32,650 nt of DNA from Apostichopus californicus (lineage: Eukaryota > Echinodermata > Holothuroidea > Aspidochirotida > Stichopodidae), in assembly GCA_020650975.1 (NCBI GenBank), contig JAIPMN010009282.1, positions 1 through 32,650 on the forward strand. Direction: 5' to 3'. The position numbers and the translations under genes are program-made. Below are positions 1 to 13,400 of this stretch, one piece after another (the first letter of the stretch is position 1; each line of letters opens with the position of its first letter). The notes below the pieces were generated by a model that saw nothing but the letters and a program-made list of their open reading frames with translations, did no database searches and had not been told where the DNA came from.

Positions 1-6
1 TCGCTG

Positions 7-35
7 GATGCACTCGGGCTCCGCCCTCGTGCATC
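7..35. repeat. Interrupted hairpin at the window edge
   Basis: The arms GATGCAC (7-13) and GTGCATC (29-35) are perfect complements. After a 2-nt mismatch, an inner GGGC/GCCC stem closes on a three-base loop. It is GC-rich in an AT-rich setting and may be the edge of a mobile element that extends beyond position 1. Confidence 0.5.
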
Positions 36-861
36 GCTTGCATTATCCCCCGATCGTGCATTAATCCTGTGAGTAACGCACGCTAGACCGTTGATTAACC
101 CCTTATTGATCTATATGCTCATCCTAAGACTCAATCTATGCCTATGAATATTATAATAGAAAGAAATATTGATCCATCTCTTTGGTTTAAACCTTGTTTG
201 AAAATAGAGATCAACTATAATTTACTTTGCTTTTCGTCTACCTGTCTCCCCACAACCTGAGCACTCTCGCACTACCATGCCTAGAGTGAAATGGTAACCT
301 TTTTAGCACGATACTCCCTCTACAACCAGTGCATCTCTCACAAACTTTGTTTTTCCCTTGGATCTAAGGTTGTGGAAGACAGGTTAGCTACATGTATCTA
401 AATCAGGTCAGCTTCCGAATTTTTTTGGCAAAGTCCCCAGTAAAGAAGGAAAAACAATCTTATAACTGTTCAGAGAAAGGGACAAGTCAAATTTCTAGTG
501 GATAGAAGGCCAATTGACTGTAAAATTTACCTCTACATTTAGATGTATCCATCCTATTTCGATACTTGGTGTGATTGGTAATGCACAAACTTCTATCCTC
601 TTATTGTAACCCACAGTATGGCCATTCTGTGTTTTTAATACTACTTTACCTTGGGTTGTAAAATCAACACAGATGTTTGGACAATATGGACTTTTCTCAT
701 ATATACTGTACTGTTTAGCCATGTTTGTGTGAAGGCAAGGCATATGACACTGTCTTATGGAGGGCTATCAAACAGAATGACACATGTGAAGGGCATTCTT
801 CCAAATGACAATCAGTAAAAATGGTTATGCCTTTTGTTGACCACAATGACAAAAGGATTGG

Positions 862-877
862 AGGTCACAGGTGACCT
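862..877. promoter_or_regulatory. AGGTCAC-AG-GTGACCT palindrome
   Basis: Perfect 7-bp arms around AG. It also reads as an AGGTCA inverted repeat with 4-bp spacing, or as a DR1 (AGGTCA-C-AGGTGA). It resembles nuclear receptor sites; binding is inference. Confidence 0.4.
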
Positions 878-1312
878 TTTCACAATGTGTTGGAAGTTAC
901 GAAAGCAGCTGTGAAAAATAAAAGCTGCCTTTTTGTGTACAGTGTTTCTTAGTTCAATGGAAAATTCCATTAAAATATGCTGGCCTGTTCATATATCGCA
1001 TTGGAAATATATGCGGGTTTTGGTCCAAATATGTATAAGAATAAGAAATAATCTGTTTTAAATTTGTAGAAAGTTGGTTACTGGCTGCAGGAGGAATTTC
1101 ATGGCTCCTATAAACTAACATGCTTTCTTTTCCTTATGTCACTCCTCTTTTATCTGTATCCACTCAATTCATGTACTTTCCTATCTATCCCGTATACCCC
1201 CATTCCCCTCCCCCATCTGGCCCCCACTTCTTTAAGTACAGTTGCAAAGAAACTCAGGAACAGGTTAAATAGTACTGTAATAACAATCTGCAATTTTTTC
1301 CCCCACGCTTAG

Positions 1313-1497
1313 CCACTCGGAGCCCAGGGGATGGCTGTTGCAGTCACAGCCCCTTCCTCCCAACTTACTGTTAGCTACCCAACTGGTGGAAGGCAATCTC
1401 AGACCAATCAACCAAAACAGAGGGTCTTCATGGGTACAGTCACCAAACTTCATGACACCTTTGGATTTCTAGATGAAGATGTGTTCTTTCAAACCAG
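1313..1497 (+). CDS. CCAR1: CCAR1 exon 1 (first visible): start of S1-like domain
   Basis: Residues 1-61 plus two bases of residue 62. A pyrimidine-rich acceptor ends in CTTAG at 1312, and the donor is AG/GTGACT at 1497/1498. The frame is closed upstream by an in-frame TAG overlapping the acceptor (1310-1312), so this is an internal exon entered in phase 0. The exon carries the family motif TVTKLHDTFGF followed by DEDVFFQ, the start of the S1-like OB fold thought to contact nucleic acid. The preceding QLTVSYP matches the segment before the fold in vertebrate CCAR1. A second possible acceptor AG at 1326-1327 would shorten the exon by 15 nt. Confidence 0.93.
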
Positions 1498-4400
1498 GTG
1501 ACTTTAATATTTTAAGAAACGTCAATACATCCATAATTTTATCACTGAGGCTTGTCTCACTATGCGATAAAGATTATGATACAGATCATGGAAGACATTT
1601 GTGACTTTTTTTTTTTACTGATTTTGGACTGAAAATTTGAATCTTAGTACATATATGTCATGATATTGTTTGCCTCTCTGTAGTACTGTGTATTTACTGT
1701 GATTCCATCCAGCCTACCAAATTGGCAACAATTTAGCAATGCACCCCCCCCCCCTTTACCCCAAATACTTCATAGACTTGTAAGGAGGTGGAGGTAAACA
1801 TTGACCAGAAAGTTGTCAGGAGGGATGCAGGTCAATGAAGACACGGTTGTAAAACATTTTACTTAACATTTTGAAATGCATAGATGCTGAAGTGAGACAG
1901 GTTGGTCTCATCATTCATAAATTTCTCTGTTCTGGTGTAACCTAGATTACTTTTGATGATTTTAAATTTTAGAAAACTTTAGATTTCACAAATTATCTTG
2001 AGTAAATTTGTTAGTAAGTTAAAAATTAATGTAGGCCTAGCAAACCATGCTTTGTTGTGGCCCAGACCACCTTGATATTTTTCTTACAAATTTATTAAAA
2101 CTATATAAAAAATATAATAAAAAGTACAATTTTTTAAAAATTTTTATTAAGCTAATAATGCATTTAGAAATTATGTACTCTGGAAATATTAAACCAAACT
2201 TTTTCACAGCACACTTTCACAGCACAGTCTTTCACTTGTGTGGTGTGTTTCTCCATTGTTTTGTCACGAAGAGTAATTTTCATATACTGGCTTAAAACCA
2301 CCGGCATTGTCTTTTAAGGGATATTACTAGTAACTAGGTTTGTCACGCATGTGCAGGAAACAATTGCTCAAAAACTTCCTTATGGGTCTGGGTTGTGGTG
2401 TATGTCTTGGCCTTGTTAGACACACATACACGAAATCTGTCTGCAAAGGTCAGAGATGGTGTGACAGCTAGAAACCTACCCTGCAGCAGCCCTTAACTCT
2501 TATTTGACTTTACCTGTCTTTGTCAGGGAAAGTCCACTAGAACCCTCTTTTCTCAGGACTATTGGGCTGTTCTTATTTTCATAGCTAGTGACCTTTATGT
2601 ACTCGTTATTGCTTCATGCAGTAAATGGCATTTATAAAGTCTCCTGATCTGAAGCCCAGCGGCACTTTCAGTTTTGTTAAACATTTTACAAACAGAGAGA
2701 GAGAAAATAATTAGGAGATAATCTCTCTAAAAATGGAAAAAAAAGTCATATCAGTGGAGCTATGTGAGATGGACTGGGATATGGATTGGGAGTTGATGGT
2801 GTATTATTTGTGTAGGTACTATTTGCAATCCAAAGAAAGGCTTTAATATATTGTAAGGCAAAGAAACTATTCTTCTGAACTTATGAAGGAAATTTGGTTT
2901 TGAGTCAGAGAGATTGATTCATACTCAATGATATCTGCTGTGTATCACGATTCTGTTAATACCATGTCCTGGTGTTTTCTTCTTACACTCTGAATATCAA
3001 ATTAACAAATTAATCAAATTAAGTGGTTACTGCTATCATCAAGTATATCTTCTTCCCGTCCAATACGCTTTTCGGATTTATGACTTTGACATTCAGTAAT
3101 TTCAGTTAGTCATTGGGTACAGTGTTAAAAGATCTTCGTCAGTCAATGTGCAAACTTGTTGTGCCCCACTGCTGTGCAAGGAATGACAGAGTCAACTGTG
3201 GCCAATCCTCAAGAACAGTATTAAGTTAAAACCAGACTGTACTTTCTCATGAGCTCATAGCTCAATCACCATGCACCTCAATTAGCATGCGACAGAGAAT
3301 GTCCCATGACCGGGCGCAGTCCTAGGGAAAGGTCGAAGTATGAGACAACAGGCTTGAGGATATTGGATTAATTAGCTGTGTCTGTTTTCATTTCTGGTGT
3401 GTACCAGAGACTCCTGCAGTAGTATAGCATTTGATTCAAGTAGTCTGTGAGATGTTGACTTCACTAACACATGACTTGATCCACGGATGCTGTTGGGAGG
3501 GAGGTAGGGAGGAGGGAGGGAGGAAGGGAGGTAGGAGGAACATGTGAATGGGAAAGGGAGGGTGATAGATGTCTTAAAGAATATTCACAGGTTAGTTTTG
3601 ATTCATAGTTGAGAAGCATATCAGTAGCATATCTGACTTAGTAGTAGTGGGTTTTTCAAATGCTGAAACTGGTTCTCGCTTCATTCTTGGACAAATTTAA
3701 CTCACTTGCTCTACATTAGTCAGATATTTATTTGAATTTGGGCAAGGAATCACAAAGCCAACTGCCTTTCTGGATTTTTTTCTTTATGGTCTGTGTGTCT
3801 GTGTGTATATATGTGTGAGCTCAATTTCTTTCATGAAGTGCTTCTAGACTTACTTGAGATTCAGTCTTTTAAATATCCTACCCTCTGAGAACTTGGTATC
3901 TAAGCAGCCTTACAAGAACATTGAACTCTGGGTAGAAGAAATGTACATGGTTTTCGGTGATGAAAGCGCTAAGAAAGTTGGTTATAACAGCACAAGGTCA
4001 TTTTTGCTTGCCTGTGCAGATAAAATCCAGCCATTCTGAAAGGAGAGAAAGCTTTTTAATCATATTTGAGTTAAATGAAGCTTTCATATGCGCGGTTGTT
4101 AAACCCACTTTTGTCAACGGCATTGACTAGTGAGTTGTAATGGAGGAAAAAAAGAATAACACTGATCTTGTGCAAAGTTTGTCATTAAATCACCCAAGTG
4201 TGTTATCCCTTTTTTAGTCAGTAGAAGGTGAATATTTCTTGCTTGCATGCATTTCACTGCATCAGAAAATAAGAGAAAATGGTTTATTCAATTTTTACAA
4301 CAGAAAAGACTTCTTCTTTTTTTTTTGCTTTTGTTTGATTGCAAATGTATTGAGTGTTTTCTTTAGTTGATAGATTAACAAGGTTCTTACCCAGTAGTGA

Positions 4401-7400
4401 CAATTTTAGTGTACAAGGGCAAGCTTAAAAGAAAACAATATTATAATCACAATAAACAAATACAAACAAGGAGAAGTAAAACATGAACATGACAATTCCA
4501 TTTGAGAGTTCCTCTTGGTTGTGGTTTGTGAGGATGAATGACTTTCTGGAGCTCTGGAGTTGTATTATAGTGTGTCTTGTGGAAATAACATGAATCTTTG
4601 TTGTTTTAAGCAAATTATAACTATCGGTAATTTAAAAAAAATGCACCGTATCAAACGGAAATGTCTCAGCTGAGATGAATCAATGTCAAGCAATAGAGAT
4701 TATCTCTTCAGACCGGCAGTGCCTATTGTGTGAGACGAGAGCACGGTGGATTTTATCCCATGCAGCTTGACTGCAGCCCCCTCAGCATCCTACTTTTGAC
4801 ATGGTACCTTAATGTGCTACTCAATCTGCAAATTTAGTAAGGTTGTTCGGAATCTCTGGCAACTATTGCGTCATTCTCAGGTAGTTGCCACACAAAACTT
4901 TCCATTGCCTAGTTGATCTGTTAACGTCATTTAGAATGCCAAGTGGGCACTGTACTTTTACAGATGTTTATATATGACATCCCTTGAAATTAAATTTGGT
5001 CCGAGAGCAAATCTCTTTGCGGTATGTGTGATTCATTTCAGGTCAAGTCTGGATTGCCTTGTCATCATTTACTTAAATTTTCAAGTGGAAACATGCAATT
5101 TGCATTTACAACTCGACGTATATCGGCATGGCCGCATTTAAAGGGTCTGTACAGGCAAATTAGAAAAATTGTATAACAAGACTTGTGTGGCTTGGATAAA
5201 CAAAAAATAACAAACATTTATTTATTTATTTTACAAAATTTCTATAGCGCCTTATCCAATCAGAAATTGCCATAAGGCGCTTTACAGTAAAATACATACA
5301 AACATGATATACAAATATATAAATCGATAATGTAAGGTATAAAAAGGGTAGAAAATTTGTTATATACAATCTGACAATAAATTGTATAAAAACTGCAAAT
5401 GGAAAATCGAAAATTATACAAACAAAACATCTAATTCATGTTAGCCACCGATGGAATCTCCTAAGACCATACTTAGGGGGAGTTGGATACTACTGTGCAT
5501 GCTCACCAAACCGTTTGTGGGATTGTGAACTTGACACCCAGGCATTGAATTGCACTCCTTTTGTTCCAGTTTTCTGACTAAAGCACTGGTTTCAAACCAA
5601 AGCTACCATTTGTCTCTAAACTTAAACAGTGTCAATGCAAGCGAGTAATTTTCCATTACAGGCTTCTGGGAAAACTACTACTTTCCACAGGATGTTGTAG
5701 TGCTTCTCAAGTACCTTTGAAATCTTTCCAAAGTGTATACATCTGACATGTGTGTTTTGATCAATCAACTGAATATTTGGATGACAATGATTGGTATAAA
5801 CGTTGAATGCAATCACCACAATATTTTTTTTTTGTTGGTAGATCATCATTATGTTACAGACCTATCTCTTTGATCACAGTCTGTTTCGGTTCAACATTGC
5901 CGATGTTTTATTATTTATCATAGCGTATAATTGTAACAAATTTCCATGCATTCTTGTTGAGACTCTTTTGAAGCCATGGGTATTTTAAAAAGCAAGTGTC
6001 TGTGGGTGAAAGAAAATAGGGAGAGTCGATGCTTTAGCCAGAATAGTAGCTAGACAGATTGTCAAACTTTCAGCCCAACTTGTAGGGAGTGATTGGTTCC
6101 CCTTCCCTTTCGATTTGAAGATCTAACCATAGGTGAAAGCCCTTAGAAGATTTATTAAATTTTACTTTGCAAAATAAAGTGCCAGAATATATGTTCGGGG
6201 AATAATTTATGTTGTATGACACTGCAAAGTACTATGGAAAATGGTCAATAAAACTGCTGTACAAAATTGGAACATTTAAGTTATCCATGATGTTACATAG
6301 ATCTGTCCATATAAAATGCAGGACTAGTCTAACAGATAAAATACACCTCTAGTTTGACTTAATCTACCTTGTCTAGATATATTATTACATTCAGTGGCGT
6401 AGGAAGGTACTTTTGAGTGGGGGGGCTGAAGACTGATGGCCGGCCTGGGGGAGGGATCTAAGGGGAGGGGGTGTCCCCCTCCCCTTTGGATTTTTTTTGC
6501 ATTTCCAGGTGGCCTCAGATGCAATTTGGTGCAATATAGCACACTTCAACACCCACTCCATTTTGTAAATAATTTTGCATTTTCACCTGGCCTTAGATGC
6601 AATTTGGTGCTCCAAATGAGATTTTTTTCTCATTTGGAAATGAAAAAGGGGTTTTCTGACTTGCGGAGCGGGGGGGGGGGCGGAATGATACTTCCGCCCC
6701 ACCATATTTTCCACTGGGGGGGCTGGCGACCCCCCAGCCCCCCCCGGTTCCTACGCCCTTGATTACATTAAACCCAAATAAGTTTTGGTGCAATTATTCA
6801 TGTTTAAACAAATCACTCTGTCAAGATAAAAATTGGAAACTAATTAAGAATGTTTTTAGGTAAAATAGGAAAAGAACGACACATGTTTAGTTTATTTCCG
6901 TTACTTTTCTCGAAAAAACTTTGGCATTTTGATAGTTCAGCAAATGAATACATGCGTGCTACTAAAATGTTTGCCACCAAGTTGACACCAAAATACTGTA
7001 GCTATGATACCTTGCTTGAAATGTAACATTGAACAAAACCCTTTAAACAAATTGAAGTAGTTCTGGTACAGATTAGTATGGTAGACTGCATCCAGATGCT
7101 GAATTCATCTCTCTCTCTCTGATATGTCCAGTGGTGAATTATTACATGTCTATGACTCTGTGAAGCTTCGTTGGTTCTGGTTGACTTTCCTGTGTATATC
7201 TACTTGACCAAAGGTTGAAGTGAACCAGTTATATTTAGAAAAAGTTACTTCATTTTGAGTTCAACCATGGAAATCTGCACAAAAAGGTGAAAGAGGGGGG
7301 CGGGGGGTGGGAGGATTGCTTACTACTTGTTTATCTACACAGAAGATGTTAAAAACTGAAACTTTTTGTATCTACAGTCATCGCAACCGAAACAAAATCA

Positions 7401-10400
7401 AAGATTTGAATGGGGATATTTATCATTAAAATACTATATAGGTATAGAAATATATATATTGTAAACACACACACATACCTACAAAAAAGATGACTATGTT
7501 TATCTCAGTATTTCTTTCTGCTGTGAAGATGGATTATTTTGCCTGCATACAGACAAAAAGGATAATTTTCCAAGTCTGAATATTTACCAAGAAGTCTGAC
7601 TCTTTCAATGACCAGTGAATCAATAGCTGTTTTTTCCCCTTCACAAACCATCCAACCTCTATTCTGGTGCAATGTAGTTTTAAGGAGATAATAATTACCA
7701 TGACAACAAACTTGAGGTCAGTACTGCCATAAAAATTTAAGCTTGAATCTTGACACTTCTCTCGCGATCACCGAGTAGAAAGTTGAGGGTTGCTTACTAG
7801 AAGAAACTTAGGCAAAGTAACCATAGGCAGTGTGATGTAAAGTGCTACTAAATATCCATATTGTGTCAAATTATGCGGGAAACAAAACAACGGAAATTTA
7901 AGGTCAACACTGATCTGTGTCAGACCAGAGCTGCGTTGCATTACAAATTTAACACAGAGCAAGGTCTACCCTCCCTAGGTCTATCGAGTCTATCACACGG
8001 TTCGAATCTCAGTGTCTGATCCATGTCTACACTACAAATCAGATCCAGGGTGCCGGGATTTACGGTCTAGCGTAAACAGAGCCTTTAAGTACTTGTGTAA
8101 TAAATGCTGTTTGTTGTAACTCATGGATTTGACAATAAGACACAGGTACAAACATGATGATCTGCTTTGTGTCCCTTCTTCCTTCCCCCCCCCCCAATAT
8201 TTTCCCTTCAGTCCACCTTTTCTCTTTTCCTCCTCTTTCTATGTCTATCTCTTTATCCATCATGAAAGTCAGTCATGCTTGTTAAGTGACTTTTACTTTC
8301 CATCAGTATTCTGTCTGTGTCAGGTATAAACAAATGTGAAAGGACACTCTCCATCTCAGTTTGGAAAGTGACATGTGTTGTTACTGTACTTAATACATCA
8401 AACTGTGGGAAGTTGTAACCAGGAGGGGAATTGCCAATGTGACATATGATACCAACAGGAAGATACCTGGATGCTTTCTAACCTTCTAGGATTGATTGGT
8501 GTGTAAACATGATATATTGGTCTGCTTAAAGAATATGGTGTGGCAGCTGATACCTAGGTAACCCTGTTATCACAGTGTGACTGTCAGAGCTAGGCCAACC
8601 AGGTGTGGTAATTTAGTTAAAACTGGGTCATGTTGACAGGGATACCTGATGATAGTTTCAGCAACAATAATACAATGATCACAGAGTGTTCATCTCTCAA
8701 TCATGTATATATATACAATATCTGTCTACAAGTTTGTGTAACTTAAATCAACTTCCAAAATCTTGAAATTTTTGCATGTCCCTAAATTGAATTATTAAAA
8801 TGTAAAATTGATAAATGTGTTAAATTGAATGGATAGCAGGCATATCAAAGTGAAGTTGAATTTTGTCTGGCTTTTTCAAACTGACTGTATCATCATAGGT
8901 AGATCCGTAACTTGATGGAAAGTTGGAAAGCATTTGTTACAATATGCTGTTTAATATCTTTAGCAATCCTGAACGTTTGGAGGGAGGCATAATGTGTTTT
9001 CACAAACGTTGCAACTTTTTCTTTACAGCACTGTTAAAGGTGCCATGCCAAAAGTTGGGGAAAAGGTCTTGGTGGAAGCCACTTTTAATCCCAATATGCC
9101 TTTCAAGTGGAATGCTACTCGTGTGCAACCTCTTCCAAACCAGGTAAGAGTTTGCAAATATTTATTCAAAGACTTTGCAGGTGGGAACTTCTTTTTAACA
9201 ATTTGCAATATCACACAGGAAGAATATTGTTGTTGGCTTGTCCCCACCGAAAACATTTTCATACACAAAGTTGGCTAGGCCTGCTATTGAAAGTGTGGAC
9301 ATTGGTTTATGACAAGTCTAATGATATTGCTTGGTAATAGTAACATATACTCTCTTGAGGTATTGAGGCACCGTTTCCGATGCAAATGTGGTAACGATAC
9401 CAACATACAATTTGAAATATCGTTGTTACTCAAGTATTCTTGTGGCAGAAGACATTTTGCCTAACATAAGCCAATTTGCCTTAACAGGAAAACAATACTT
9501 TCATTGCTATTAATAAGTTTGTTGCTATGTATGTAATGATTGAAAAAAGGCCAACCAAATCGGAAAGATAGGTGATGAAAATTGACAAGGATCCTCCTAA
9601 AAACTGCAATTCCCTCCATGAAGTTGAAACCAGTATGACTCCTGTAGATGGAAATCCAAGATGAATATAAACATGTCTAGGTCTTCACAATGTTATGGAC
9701 TTTACCAGTTTGGTTAGATCAACATTGATTTGTGTGCATAAGTGGATTGAATACAGGTAAGTATTATCATTCATAAATACCCAAACCAGATCCAGGTTTT
9801 GGATTTTTCTATAATTTATGTAATATGGAGAAAACCAACCATTTCTGACCTACCTGTTCTTGTGTCACAGGTTCCAACAGCAGGGGGCAACCTTACTCCT
9901 CAGCAGTTGAGTGCAGTCGGGATCAACCAGATGGTTCAACAACAGTCCGCAGGGATGAATCCCCCACCACCGCTAATGGGTATGGGCATGCATAGTAAGT
10001 ATGCATACATTATATAACTTTTTGATTATTACTGATAAAGCAGAATGTAAAAATGTAAGATTGGCTTTTCTGTATTTCCTCCTGACCTCAGACTTTTCTG
10101 CTGTACATATCTCAATGTAATAATTAGAATTATTGTATAATTTTCCTGTTTCCATCTTGCTGTTGTCGTTGTTTTTCATAGTTTTTTCCTTTCTCAATAT
10201 GTTTTCCATCCTTTCAATCAGTAGATCAGCAACAAGGTATTCTCGGCAATCCTCCGCAAGCTGCCCTGAACTCGATTTCCAATCGTCGAAATGACACCGA
10301 CCGTAGGAGGATCGATAGAAACAGAGAAAGGGAGGAGAGGGAGCGAGAGAGGATCAGAGAGCAACAGGAGAGGGACAATAGAGACCGTAAGAGAGAACAG

Positions 10401-13400
10401 AGAGAACGAGAACACCGTGAGCAAGAGAGGAAGGAGAAAGAACGGGAGAAAGAGAGAGATCGTTCACCGATAAAGCGCCGCTCCAGGTCCCCCCGTAGAT
10501 CACCAAAAAGAGCTAGGAAGTCTGCTCCCAGATACGTTGTTCAGGTTCCAAGGTTTCCATTAGATATGTGAGTACAAATTTTATTTCTGTCATTCAGAAA
10601 GCAATCTAGTTTCTGCCCATTTGAATATTGAATATTATTGTTGAAGTTGTGCTAGGGGGGGGGGGGGGTGTCACTGCAAGTTTAAAATATTTATTTGATA
10701 TATTTTATCTATTGAGACAGGTATTGGTACCGTACAGCAAGAGTAATGTGCCTTATAGTGCAGGGTTCGCAGGTTTCTTCCGGGGGTGGAAAAAACCGCG
10801 GAATAAACTCGGAAGAAATAGGTTTCTTCCAGTTTCTTCCGGACAAAATGGAAGAAACTCATTTTTTGGGGAAAAACTGTTGATAAAGTTTCATAACAAC
10901 CTGCAATGATGTCTTACTATGTAATAAATGGACAAGAAGCACTATAGTGTCATCTAGGTAGTCTATATCTAGGTTTGGAGCACATGACCTGCTTCCAGCA
11001 TATACTGTACACAATATAGTACTAGGCTACTAGCATCGGACAATTCAGAGAACAACTATGGGCAAGCAATATTTTGCAGACCAGAATGGTCCTGATTATA
11101 GCCCAGTTCTTAGTTAAAAACTAGTTTCTGAGTAAAGGGGCAAGTGTTCCCAGGAAGCTAGTGTAGGCCTACTACAATGCACACTCATTACTATGATTAC
11201 ATTGACCACTATGACCATACTTTGTGGAGATTGAACTCAAGACATGAGGGTTACAGATTTGACTGGAAGTTGTAGTGTGAAATGAGGGCTGGCTCATGGC
11301 CAGCTGTGTTTAATTGTGGATGTTTGTTCTTTTAGCTGTTGGGATGACAAGTCTTCCTGTTAACTACAAGTTGTAATTTAGGGAGTTGCAGAAATTAAAC
11401 TGTTGCCTAAATCTAACAGATATTGTTCGGCTATTTTCTTGGTGTTCATTGTATTAAATCCTCAGTGCATGGGCCAATCCAGGTTAATCATTCATACAGT
11501 ATGGCCAGTTATGCAATTCTGGTTGATGGGGGTATCGTGAGATGATAAGTAGTCCTTCAATATTGTGAATTATAAGCAAACATCTTTTGGAGTAGAACAA
11601 CAACCCAAAATGATAATCAAAACAAAAATATCATATTTTGATGGTTTCAATGGTATGTCAGTCAGATGGTGGTAAACTATTTGTCTCTTTATCATGTATG
11701 TGGGCTGTGCTGCGTATATGCCAATTTTCACAGTTTCTTCCAGTTTCTTCCGGTTTCTTCCACGTCCCCGGAAGAAATAGGTTTCTTCCGGAAGAAACCG
11801 AACCCTGTTATAGTGTGTGAACTAGTCCAGGAATATTGTGGTATCTTTTCATGGCTTTGCTTTGGAGTCAGATAATTTAAGATTCTTTAAGTGCTTATCA
11901 TATTCCAGCATCACTGTCCTGAAAGATATCGATGTAAACTGTCTTGTAATATAGATTTCCAACGTTTTCCTCTTCCAGTTCAAACGCTAACGTACTGGAG
12001 TTGCGAAAGCGTTACACAAATCTGTATATACCGAGCGACTTCTTCGTGGCCGGTTGCTCGTATCAAGATGCATTCCCCCTGGGCCGTCCTTTCAACACAG
12101 CCCATCCCTGTGGTTTCCACATGATGCCAAAAGATGTTGAGCCAATAACGAAAAACAATGCGGTTTTGGAGCCTCCAGATATCAGTTACCAGTTCTCTGC
12201 TAAGGTAGGGGTTGGTAATGAAATGTATACATTGGTTGTATTTCCACTGTGATTGAAAGATATTTGTCAAAACATTGTGTAATGTGATTCATGCCAATTG
12301 GCCAGATAAAACTTTACCTGTATATCTGGAATAACTGTATATCCAGTTATATATGGCTTTATATGGTTAGATAAATCTTTATCTGCATATCTGGATGAAC
12401 TAAATATCCAGTTATATCTGGCTTTGTAAGGCCAGATTAAATTTTATCTGTTTATTTGGAATAACTGTATGTAAGTGGTAAAATACCGGAAATAAGTAGC
12501 CACAACTGGACTAGCGTTGAGAGTAACTTTTCAGCTTGATCAGTTATCTCTGTTCTGGTAAGGAGACCCATACAGGGAGCAAAGGGAGCAAGACATTTTT
12601 TTTTTATAAAAATACAGATATTTTTGAATGTTTCTTGCTTCCACAAGTCAATAACATATTTTACTCTATAATTAGATTGAAGAATATGAACTGGAAAAGA
12701 GAAAACAATTTTTTTTTTAATGATCATATAGAGGAATGGAGTAGAGAAGCCGATGAATCACATTGTGCATGAAAAAAAATGTTCTTGTTAATGTATCACC
12801 TGATAGGTCATGCTGCTTACTAGTGTCAGTGAGGAAGAATTTTTCAGGAACTGCTGCGCGAGAGTAGAAGACTCAATCGACGTCAGGGACAATTTTCAGC
12901 ATCCAGCTCGTATTCTCAGCTTTCTAGTCGGGTCGAGGGGCAAGAACGAAGTCATGGCCATTGGCGGACCTTGGTCACCTTCTCTGGACGGCCCTGATCC
13001 AGCTAATGATAAAAGTGTTCTGATTCGGACAGCTATAAGAACAACTAAGGCATTGGCCGGTATTGACCTAAGTGCTTGCGGACAATGGTAAGGAATTAGT
13101 TGCTTCGAATTGCTAAGAAGAATTTGAAGGAAAAACCAAAAATTGGAAGATCAACCTTGTTTTTCTAAACATGCCAAATTTCACTCTCTCCTTGATTTTA
13201 CTGCCAAAACTCCTCGTTAGTTTGACGAGCTTAAAAACTATGCCTCAATCAGCACATTGATAAGAGTTCCCTTATCAACAGGGTTTACTCTCTAACTTGC
13301 ATTGTGTTTGGTCTCTTAAAATGAAAACAATGGTTTCCTATTTCACTTGCTCATTGACAATGTAAAATTAACATTGAACATATCCAGCACAGTTTGTGTT

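Larger units (their letters stand above)
1..1312. other. Upstream intron or 5' flank, no exon found
   Basis: AT-rich sequence before the first recognised exon. I looked for the Gln-rich N-terminal coding of CCAR1 and saw none, so this is probably an intron of the same gene. It contains a hairpin at 7-35, an AGGTCA-type palindrome at 862-877 and a pyrimidine-rich stretch at 1130-1230. An 82-codon minus-strand ORF at 495-743 has no recognisable product. Confidence 0.6.
1498..9028 (+). other. Intron 1 (7.5 kb)
   Basis: Separates the two halves of the S1-like domain. It contains a GGGA-type purine repeat (about 3490-3540), a TG/TA-rich patch (3790-3820), a repeat with a perfect 10-bp stem (5205-5310), a non-autonomous hAT element (6392-6761), short CT and CA repeats near 7110 and 7465, and C or G homopolymer runs. 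I saw no further CCAR1 exon. Confidence 0.85.

Noticed and set aside
495-743. 82-codon minus-strand ORF upstream
   Set aside because: Contains some plausible stretches but no recognisable family, promoter or splice context; could be an old element fragment.
3957-4039. Possible C/D box snoRNA (GTGATGA at 3957, CTGA at 4036)
   Set aside because: Box spacing is right, and human CCAR1 hosts a C/D snoRNA as far as I recall, but there is no terminal stem and no clear C'/D' pair.
4858-4889. GGCAACTA/TAGTTGCC 8-bp inverted repeat
   Set aside because: Short stem with a 16-nt loop; expected by chance in a window of this size.
6324-6793. Gly/Pro-rich ORFs on both strands near 6.4-6.8 kb
   Set aside because: Lie in the G- and C-rich ends of the hAT MITE and have no coding signal.
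7999-8009. Exact-looking B box GGTTCGAATCT
   Set aside because: No A box at tRNA spacing and no cloverleaf; a lone 11-bp match is not enough.
10628-11875. Short ORFs rich in FLPVSS inside the intron 4 hAT element
   Set aside because: They are translations of the GTTTCTTCC subterminal repeats, not transposase.
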